A DNA stretch of 7,553 nucleotides from DAOOVD01 sp035369845 (GTDB taxonomy: Bacteria > Bacillota > Desulfotomaculia > Desulfotomaculales > Pelotomaculaceae). Below are positions 1 through 7,500 of the stretch, piece by piece. The stretch is taken from assembly GCA_035369845.1 (NCBI GenBank), contig DAOOVD010000080.1:1-7553 (forward strand), written 5' to 3'. Positions within the stretch are counted from its first letter, which is position 1, and each line of letters opens with the position of its first letter. Position numbers and translations under genes: made by a program. The notes beneath the pieces are model-generated. The model was not told the DNA's origin. It saw only the letters and a list, made by a program, of their open reading frames with translations, and made no database searches.

Positions 1-2
1 GG

Positions 3-902
3 CTGTCGCTTCAATACGAGGCGGAGCTTTCTTATCTGCGGGGCGATTTTGCGCGGACGATGCGCTGCTATCAAAGGACTGACGGAGACGACGCGGCGCG
101 GCTTCGCGCCTGCCCGGTAACGATTGCGGCGGCCATCAGCCTGGGGGATTACCGCGCATACACCGAGATCGACACTTATCTTAAAAAATGCGCGGAAGCC
201 CACAAGGGCAGCGGTGCGGCAGCTTTTGCGGAGCAGGCCCTTGCCACCGCCGCCGTGAGCATCATTGCGCCGAACATGGCCCCGGACTGGCTGAAGGAAG
301 GAGATTTCAGCGCCCTCGCTCCGCAGGCGAAGCCGAATGCCCTCTATCTGCGTGCGAAGTATTTTCGCTGTTTAAATAAGTATGACGCCATGCTGGCCGT
401 GGCGCAGACCGCCCTGACCCTGTCCGCGCAGCCGCAGGGATTCACGACAACCGATATTTATCTGCGGGTGACCTGCGCCGTCGCCTGCTATTGTCTCGGA
501 CGCGACGACGAGGCCCGGCGCTGGCTGCTGGAAGCCATGCGTATTTGTCTGCCCCACGGCTTTATCACGCCCTTCGCGGAGGTCGTTGCCGCGCTGGGAG
601 GCCTGACGGAGCAGTGTCTGGAACTGGAGTTTCCCGCCTGCCGCGACGCGGTTCTCGGGCAATGGGAGCGCACCTGGAAAAACTGGATCGCTTTTCACAA
701 CCAATTTACGAAGGATAACATCACGCTCATGCTGACCCTGCGGGAATATCACCTGGCCCAGCTTGTGGCGCAGCGCGTCCCTTACGCCGAGATTGCCAGG
801 CGGCACTGCATTTCCGTGGGCAGGCTCAAGAACATCATGCTGGAGATTTACGAAAAGCTATATATATCCGGCCGGGAGGAGCTTGCAAAATACATTATGT
901 GA
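3..902 (+). CDS. LuxR/MalT-like HTH transcriptional regulator, 3' part only
   Basis: The frame is open to the left edge. An ATG at 60 has no ribosome binding site and the frame reads through upstream of it, so this is taken as the C-terminal 299 residues of a longer protein rather than a gene starting at 60. The last 56 residues (from about 732) match the LuxR/GerE DNA-binding domain: an LTLREY opening, then AEIARRHCISVGRLKN as helix-turn-helix, then IYEKLYISGREEL. The usual TVK.H recognition segment is replaced by RLKNIM. The upstream part is alanine-rich, helical and TPR-like (LRAKYFRCLNKYDAM, CYCLGRDDEARRWL), as in large MalT-type regulators whose N-terminal ATPase would lie outside the window. 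Such proteins are cytoplasmic activators responding to a ligand or partner; the ligand here is unknown. A terminator lies downstream, so it probably ends its own transcript. Family call is firm; target genes are not known. Confidence 0.85.
   Translation: MSLQYEAELSYLRGDFARTMRCYQRTDGDDAARLRACPVTIAAAISLGDYRAYTEIDTYLKKCAEAHKGSGAAAFAEQALATAAVSIIAPNMAPDWLKEGDFSALAPQAKPNALYLRAKYFRCLNKYDAMLAVAQTALTLSAQPQGFTTTDIYLRVTCAVACYCLGRDDEARRWLLEAMRICLPHGFITPFAEVVAALGGLTEQCLELEFPACRDAVLGQWERTWKNWIAFHNQFTKDNITLMLTLREYHLAQLVAQRVPYAEIARRHCISVGRLKNIMLEIYEKLYISGREELAKYIM
732..899 (+). other. LuxR-type (GerE) helix-turn-helix domain
   Basis: This 56-residue segment at the C-terminus of the regulator carries the conserved LT.RE opening, the EIA..{2}..IS turn region and the final KL.{3}.R..L helix typical of LuxR-family DNA-binding domains. 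It is the part that supports the family assignment; the rest of the visible protein is only generically helical. Confidence 0.82.
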
Positions 903-903
903 G

Positions 904-936
904 AAAAAACGTGACTTTTTGAGGGTGAAAAGTCAC
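904..936 (-). terminator. Hairpin with T-tract on the minus strand
   Basis: GTGACTTTT (911-919) pairs perfectly with AAAAGTCAC (928-936) around an 8-base loop. On the minus strand the stem is followed by G and then six T (plus-strand A 904-909), which is the form of a Rho-independent terminator for leftward transcription. On the plus strand no T-tract follows. No leftward gene is visible in the window, so it may instead be an RNA structure just after the regulator's stop codon. The stem is AT-rich and would be weak. Confidence 0.45.
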
Positions 937-955
937 TACCGGGAACATGGACTTG

Positions 956-996
956 CCCCTATGATAGTAGAGAAAAGCTATCATAGGGGTTTTTTT
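956..996 (+). terminator. Rho-independent terminator after the regulator gene
   Basis: CCCCTATGATAG (956-967) pairs perfectly with CTATCATAGGGG (978-989): a 12-base-pair stem with a 10-base A-rich loop, followed at once by seven T (990-996). This is a strong intrinsic terminator for rightward transcription, 54 bases after the regulator's stop codon. It separates the regulator from the next gene at 1027, which should then need its own promoter or regulated read-through. Confidence 0.9.
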
Positions 997-1026
997 ATAT
1001 CCCGCTGCGGAAAGAAGCGTGAACGG

Positions 1027-1365
1027 ATGCGCCCCAGGCAAAAGGAACCATATAAAGTCTACCGGGCGGGAGGCCGGGAGTTTCCCGTTTACCTTGAGTA
1101 CGACGAGCAGCTTGACGAGAGCTACCCGGCCTATCCTGACTTTGAGGAACGCCCGGAGTATACCGGCGAAGGCCGCCCCTTCGCCACGGCGGAGCAGGAG
1201 AGCTGCTCCAATTGCAAACCCCGCGTCCCGGGGGAGCCGCCCCCCGGCGACTGCGGCGGCTGCGGCTGGTTTTACCGGGAGCGGACGCACTGCGACCCCA
1301 TCGGCGTCTGCATGTGCGACGCGCGGCGGCGCGAACCTGAATCAGGCGAGGAGGAGAGAAAATGA
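1027..1365 (+). CDS. Small cysteine-containing protein, possibly mobile-element associated, function unknown
   Basis: A 112-residue protein. The ATG at 1027 is chosen because the only earlier in-frame ATG nearby (961) lies inside the terminator stem; a weak purine-rich site (GGAAAGAAG, 1009-1017) sits 9 bases upstream. The N-terminal half is acidic and aromatic (YKVYRAGGREFPVYLEYDEQ, then SYPAYPDFEERPEY). The C-terminal half has seven cysteines: C60-x2-C63, C76-x2-C79, C89, C95-x-C97, with GDCGGCGWFYRER at the centre. Paired CxxC motifs suggest a small metal-binding, zinc-ribbon-like fold, but this is inference. There is no signal peptide or membrane segment, so it is probably cytoplasmic. 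From memory, similar short proteins occur in conjugative/integrative elements of Firmicutes, but no database search was made. Its TGA overlaps the ATG of the next short ORF. No function can be named. Confidence 0.7.
   Translation: MRPRQKEPYKVYRAGGREFPVYLEYDEQLDESYPAYPDFEERPEYTGEGRPFATAEQESCSNCKPRVPGEPPPGDCGGCGWFYRERTHCDPIGVCMCDARRREPESGEEERK
1350..1361 (+). promoter_or_regulatory. Ribosome binding site for the 11-codon ORF
   Basis: GGAGGAG (1350-1356) lies 5 bases before the ATG at 1362, inside the end of the preceding gene. It is a better Shine-Dalgarno than the one in front of that gene itself, and it is the main reason for thinking that a start at 1362 is, or once was, used. Confidence 0.5.
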
Positions 1366-1397
1366 TACGAAGACAAAGAATGGTTGTTTCATCATAG
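1362..1397 (+). CDS. 11-codon ORF: possible leader peptide or remnant of a lost gene
   Basis: The ORF encodes MIRRQRMVVSS. It starts at an ATG overlapping the upstream stop codon (ATGA) and has a good ribosome binding site. The overlap is typical of translational coupling inside an operon. The stop (TAG, 1395-1397) lies 24 bases before the start of the large surface protein, close to that gene's Shine-Dalgarno. It could be a short coupling or leader peptide, the stump of a longer operon gene cut off when the surface-protein gene arrived, or chance. It has no recognisable domain and is too short to judge by composition. Confidence 0.3.
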   Translation: MIRRQRMVVSS

Positions 1398-1403
1398 TCC
1401 AAC

Positions 1404-1412
1404 AAAGGAGGT
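1404..1412 (+). promoter_or_regulatory. Strong Shine-Dalgarno for the surface protein
   Basis: AAAGGAGGT is almost the full complement of the 16S rRNA 3' end and lies 9 bases before the ATG at 1422, so it fixes that start. A closer ATG at 1414 reads only three codons before a stop and is not the gene's start. The match supports a Firmicutes host and efficient translation. Confidence 0.85.
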
Positions 1413-1421
1413 CATGAGAAT

Positions 1422-1505
1422 ATGAAGGCGGCGCAAAAACGGGTCTTTAGCCTGCTGCTGTGCGTTATGCTTGCAATCACCATGCTGCCGTTGGATGTGC
1501 TGGCG
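1422..1505 (+). other. Sec signal peptide
   Basis: Residues 1-28 have a basic start (K2, K6, R7), a hydrophobic core (FSLLLCVMLAITMLPL) and a VLA cleavage box before G29, as expected for type I signal peptidase. The cysteine in the core (C14) lies too early and lacks a lipobox after-context, so a lipoprotein signal is not favoured. The following stretch to residue about 60 is rich in A, G, S and T, a typical low-complexity spacer. Confidence 0.88.
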
Positions 1506-4500
1506 GGCAGCGGTCCGGCCGCACCCGCACAGCTTTCCGCCGCGACTGCAGGCGACACTGCCGGCAGTCCGGCCGGGCAGTCTTCCACCAATGCAAACGG
1601 CGGCACAATTAAGTTTGATAACCCGTTTGGAGACGTGAAGCCCGGCGACTGGTTCTTTGATGATGTGGGCTTTGTTTACGCCAGCGGCCTGATGACCGGC
1701 ACCGGAACGGAATCACCGCTGTTCAGTCCCGATATGCCCATGTCCCGGGCCATGCTGGTCACGGTCCTGTACCGTCTGGCGGGAAGCCCGGATGCCTCCG
1801 GTCTGCCCAACGCTTTTACCGATGTGCCGGAAGGCTCGTGGTACGGCAGCGCGGTGGCGTGGGCGGCGGCGAACGGGATAACCGGCGGCGTGGGCGGCAA
1901 CCGTTTCGCGCCGGACGATAACGTCACACGCGAACAGGCGGCGGCGATTCTTCTGAGATATGCGCGGCTGATCGGAAAGGGACCCGCCGGCGCAGCAACA
2001 GGCGGCTCTGATTTTGCCGACAAGGACAAAATCTCGGATTGGGCTTTGGAAGGCGCTATGTGGTGCGGCATGACCGGCGTCATCACAGGCAAGCCGGTGG
2101 ATAACGGCATGCTTTTTGACCCGCAGGGAAACGCCACACGCGCGGAGCTTGCGGCGATGCTGCACAGGTTTTCGGATAATGTGGTCAACAGCCCTGCCGA
2201 TAAACAGCCTGCCATGCCTGCCGCCGGCTCTTCCTCCGGTTCCGGCTCAAGCTCGGGCTCGGGTGATTCCCTGACAGTCTCCTTTGAAACCAACGGCGGC
2301 ACCGCAATAGCTCCCGTTTCTGTGCCCCGGGGAGGCAAGCTTCCGGATGTGTCAATCCCCCTCAAGGACGACTGCACCTTCACGGGCTGGTATACCGACA
2401 GCGGCCTGACCCAACCCTTCTATTCCGACGCTCCCGTCACGGAGAGCATGACTCTTTACGCGTCTTATGCCGACAGGGACTATAACTATAAGGAATACGT
2501 CGATTCGGTCAAGTTTCTGCCGGACTGCGAAGATGATATAACATTCGAAATTTTGTCTCCGGAGCCCATCGACGACGGCAATCTGGACAAGTACATAACA
2601 ATTAAAAATAAAGTTTACGGAGATGAAATCCCTGACGTTACCGTAACGAGCCGGGGCGGAAACGTTTATGCCGTTTCGCCCAGGGCGCCCTACACCTACA
2701 CTCCCGGCGACACCTACGAGCTTTCCCTGAAAGACGAAAGCTTAAGCTTCAACAATGAAAAACAAGAAGTCCGCACCATGGCCTTCAGCATTAAAAAGCC
2801 CGAAACCTATGATGTTCAATTCAAGGATGGCATCGTATATCTTTTCTGGAGTCAGGTAAATGTAATCGACAGCGGTGTGTACAGTCTGCCGAAAGTTTTA
2901 GCCGACGACAAAGGGATCGCGGTCGGAACAACTATATGCTTAACTGACGAGCTTGATTCAAACGGCCAGGGAATTCTCAACGAAAACTCCAAGATCCGCA
3001 ATGTGCTGAGCATTGTAAACACAGATTCAACAGACCCGCGGCGCGTCATGCTGTTTACCGAAGCCAGCAGCGTGGACGACGTTTATAAGCAGCTTGACAT
3101 TTATTTGAAACAAAGCGTAGATCCGGAGAAGATAGCCAGCTCCATTGATTTAAAGAAGCTTGAGCGGGACGTGAAAAACAGCGAGGGCACGCTGAAATTC
3201 ACCAGGCTTCTGGCGCTTGCGCTCAATGACAGCCGGACGTTGGCAGATATGCTTTCGTCGGCGGACGTGACCAGTTCGGCGGCGACGCTCATGTCCGGTT
3301 CCTCCTCGCCATTTGCCGAGCCCGCGGAAAACAATGATAAGCTTTCCATTACCGCCAATGCCCTGGTTTCCGGATTAACCGTCACCGCGTCAATCGGCAC
3401 GGCCAGAAACACCAATTTCCCCGGCGCGGCCGGCAACAATTGGGTCGTGCTGACCATAAAATTCAACTACAATGCGACAATCAAGAAAGTCGATGTGCAG
3501 GCCGACTTTACCTTCAAGGAGTTCATTACTCTTTCGACGGGAGCGAAGACCGGCCTGAATCTCACACAGGGGATCTATTTTAACGCCTGGATCGACGCTT
3601 ACTCGCAGACGGATGTGGAATTCAACGTCCTTGTCAAGACAGTGGACGTAGACGAGTACTTAGATATCACCGCTGAAATCCAGAACCTGATCGACGGCTT
3701 TACGAAGGACAATTCCGATGTCCCCGAAATCATCAGGGAAGTTTTGGGCTCGAAAGGCGACTACATAAACCTGGTGGAGGTCAATCTTTTCGAGCAGTCG
3801 CAGGATGTCAAGATGCCAATTCCCGTCTTGCAGATAAAGGAGAAGGGAGACTTTGTCGTCCGGCTGAATCTGGCGGTGGGGCTGTCGGCCCAAAGCACCA
3901 TCATGTCCGCCAGCCGCATAGGAATCAGGGGCGGCACGAGCCAGGACCTGGAAACGTACAGGTACGGGCTGGAAGGCGACGGCAGGCAAATCCTCGACCT
4001 GTACTGCGCGGGCTATCTGGGAGTCAAGGCCGGTGTGAGGCTTACCGTAAGCGTCAATTTCTACGGCCTTGAATCCCTGGGCAGAGTCGGCTTCACGGGA
4101 GAAGCGGGCGCCTATATGGACCTGTACGGCTTTTTGCAGCTGCATCTGCTCAAAGCCGGAGCCGCCCCCGACATCAACATGAACGGCGGCGTTTACATGG
4201 AAGTCGGCATTTATCTAGAGCTGAAGATCTTTGCCGAGTCGGAGTCACTCAAAGCAAAGGCGGAGCTTTCCGTACTGGATAAGAAATTTCCTTTCTATAC
4301 TCTGGGCAACCGGTATGTGCTGTACAGATTCAAGAACGCCGGCAAGTCCGTGATCATCAACCAGAACGACTACTATATCAGCAACAGCGGCCTGCTGGAC
4401 TGCGAAATGCTCGACCTCACCACCGGTCAATTGGTCGATGGCGACTATTCCAAGCTTAGTAAATTCTATTTCAAAATATCCAACCCGTGGATGATCGATT

Positions 4501-7500
4501 GGCTTGATGAGAATCATATTCAGGTTCAGCCACAGTATTTTGGGATAACATATTACGGCGTCCGTGTTCCGAAAGGCACCAAGCGGCTGGACGCCACGGC
4601 GCAGGTTTATTACGGCGGCGACAACCTCTGCTTCAGCAGCCGGGAAAAGGGCTACACCTATAATGAGATCAAGCTCATATGGATCGATCCCGGCATCGAC
4701 CCCAAAACGGTCAACCTGGACACTGTGACGGCAACCTATGTGGTCAATATGAACGGGAAGAAGGTTGGGGAGACGGAAAAGCTCGTGCTTGCGGGTACTG
4801 TCCCGGGCGCCATCGACCTGTCTGCTTGGTCCAACCCCATAGAAGGCCTGCTCGGATATCAGGAAGCTGAAGTGACCGGTTATGTAGGCGACTGGAATGA
4901 AGCCATCTGGAAGGATGCCGCCTATGTGGTGAATATGGCGAAGAAGCAGGTGCTGATTTCCTATATATACCTCCACGACGGACAGTGGCACTATGAGGTA
5001 TATGCCGCCGAAAACGGCGATACGCCGCCTGTCCCCTTAAACTATCAGTCGCCGGGCCCGGGACGCACGTTTAAGGACTGGATGAGAACGAATTACAATC
5101 ACATTAATGACAGCTACCCGGCAACGAGCAACAAGCCGCTGACAAACTTGGATATCTATAGTGCGTGGGCATGTGGCCTGACCTTTACAGGTTACGACAA
5201 AACGCAGCCGGTCTATACATTTACCGGCACGCTGGATGAGTGCAACGAAAAATTTAATGAAAATCAGAAAACAAGGCCCGTCATGTTCCACAATGTGGCA
5301 GAGTATGACACATTGCAGATACCCATCCATTTCCGGTATCCTGTAATGCATTACAGTGCATACGGGCAAAATTTCGATATCGTGCATCAAGAGGATATAT
5401 TCTATTTCACGTATGGTCAGACGCCTCTGCCCCCGCGCCAGAAGAGCTATCCAGGTTGTACTGTTTTAGGATGGAGCAACAAATACACCGATTTGGCGGA
5501 GTACGATTACGACAAGCTGCCTCCGGCTACGGCGGAAAAAATTTACAATCTTGTTGTCGAATTCAAACAGCGCCGGATCATATTCAAAACAGATATGGGC
5601 ACCTTTGCCGACGGCAGCACCACGGCCGACTCCGGCATGATTCCCTATCCGGATTATCTGAAGTTCGCGGAGGACTTCCAGAATACCAACAACGCCCTTA
5701 CGATCCTGCCGGTGCAAAAGGACGGCGCGCTCTACAAATTCCATCACTGGAACGTGGATTACTCTCAGGACAAACAGGGCATCCAGACCTGGAACGCCGT
5801 GTGGGCCGCCGCTTCCGGCCAGGAGTTCACCGCCGCCTTCAACGCCGGAGAGGGAGCCGCGTTCTCCGACGGAAGCACAAGCTTTTCCCTCCGGCTTACC
5901 TATGGTTCCACCGTGAATTTGGCCTCGTTGGATCCTGTTAAGGCCGCGGATAACCAGTACACCTATACGCTGACAGGCTGGAAGGATCAGGACGGAAATA
6001 CTTACGGCCTGACCGATACCGTCACCGTTCAAAAGGATATGACCTATACGGCGGTTTACACGCCAGCCGAGAGAATGTATACCGTGACGGTCAGCGCCGG
6101 AAGCGGAGAATTCCCTGACGGTGAAAAAACGAAAACCTTTACCGGCAAATACGGAGAAAATACGAATATTTCGGGAAGCATAAGCGACCCCGCGCCTCCC
6201 AGGGGCAATTCCGAATACCATTATGAGTTCGACGGCTGGTCGGAAGCTCTCCCGGAGACATTCACACAGGATATGACCATTACCGCGAAGTACAGACAAG
6301 TCGAAAACGAGTACACCATCACCTTTGACGCCGGCAGCGGTTCCTTTGAGGGCGGCTCGGCTACCATAACACAGACCTATCATTACGGCGATGTGATCGT
6401 TCCTCCCGATGATCCGACCAAAGCGGAGAACGAATACTTCCGGTACGAGTTCACAGGCTGGTCCCCGACGCTGAATACGGGAGACACCGTTACCGGCAAC
6501 CGCACATATACGGCAAACTACCGTTCCGTTCCAAAAGGTGCGACGCTGCCGGAGAGCGGAATTACCGTAACAAACGGCGAAGTGACCGAGGATATCAGCG
6601 TGGGCAGCATCTCCGGCTATACCTACGAAATGGTCGAAACGTTTGACGGAGCCACTGTTCCCGTCCTTACGATTACGGGAGACGGGCTGACCTTCAGCGG
6701 AACAGGCAGCGACGTATACGTGAACATTGACGGCGCGACAAACTCCGTTACCTTCGATAATCTGAACATCTCGGTCAGCAAAAATTATTTTGACAGCATA
6801 AATGTTGGGGAAAGCGGCAGCCCGTTGACCGTCAACATTGAGGGGAACTGCGCTTTCGAAATTACATTGTCGTCAGATGAAGCTCAGAATGTCATGCGCA
6901 TTGAGCGTCCCACCCGATTTGCCGGTACGGACAAAACCGAAGACTCGCTGCGTATCGTCACTTCAGGAGGTAAGGCGATTTACGCCTCGAACAGTCTGAC
7001 ATTTGATACCCTGGATTTGGCAATAGACGCGGCAGGAGGAGAAGGCATCGATATGGGCTCAATATACGCGCTGAGCGCGGATGTGGGCGAAGGAGAGCAG
7101 TCCGTGTGCCGCTTTGTGTATTCCGACGTTGCCATTGCCTCAGACGGCGGCGGATTCATGTTGGGGTCGATTGGCATAGAAATCCAAAACAGCGTTTTGG
7201 GCATGAATTGTGACGGCCCGGCAGGAATTCTTGGCGGATTTGCGGTCGATGCTTCCAATGTGACCATCGCAGCCGGGCAAGGGCTTTGGATTGACGGAGA
7301 CGCCGCATTCTCCGGAGCTTCGCAAATCAAGCTGACGGCAGAGGACGGTGCGGCCATAAGCGCCGCAAGCGGTATAACCGTGCCGGATGACTACGATTTG
7401 GGCGGCGCGTCAATCCGACTTTTGACAGACAGCTCAACAGGCGACTATTATACCTTTGCCATTGAAACTGAAGGCGTCTGGATTCCGGCGGCAAATGTGG

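Noticed and set aside
954..965. TTGCCC/TATGAT as a promoter
   Set aside because: The two boxes touch with no 16-18 base spacer, and the TATGAT is part of the terminator stem.
763..1026. Upstream extension of the small cysteine gene's frame to the ATG at 763
   Set aside because: This would overlap the regulator and run through the terminator hairpin; the amino acids before residue M at 1027 look non-coding and the conserved-looking sequence begins only after it.
1414..1425. ATG at 1414 as a start for the surface protein
   Set aside because: It is in another frame and meets a stop after three codons; the ATG at 1422 has the correct spacing to AAAGGAGGT and begins a good signal peptide.
4245..4991. 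Minus-strand open frame of 248 codons
   Set aside because: It is antisense to the continuous 2031-residue gene, has low-complexity hydrophobic and basic content and no identifiable start signals; treated as a shadow.
5466..6383. Long minus-strand open frame (305 codons)
   Set aside because: It lies entirely opposite the repeat-coding part of the surface-protein gene, has no recognisable domain or ribosome binding site, and is explained by the codon bias of the plus-strand gene.
5823..6530. DNA-level tandem repeat or recent duplication
   Set aside because: The copies are similar in protein pattern only; the nucleotide sequences are too diverged to call a DNA repeat.
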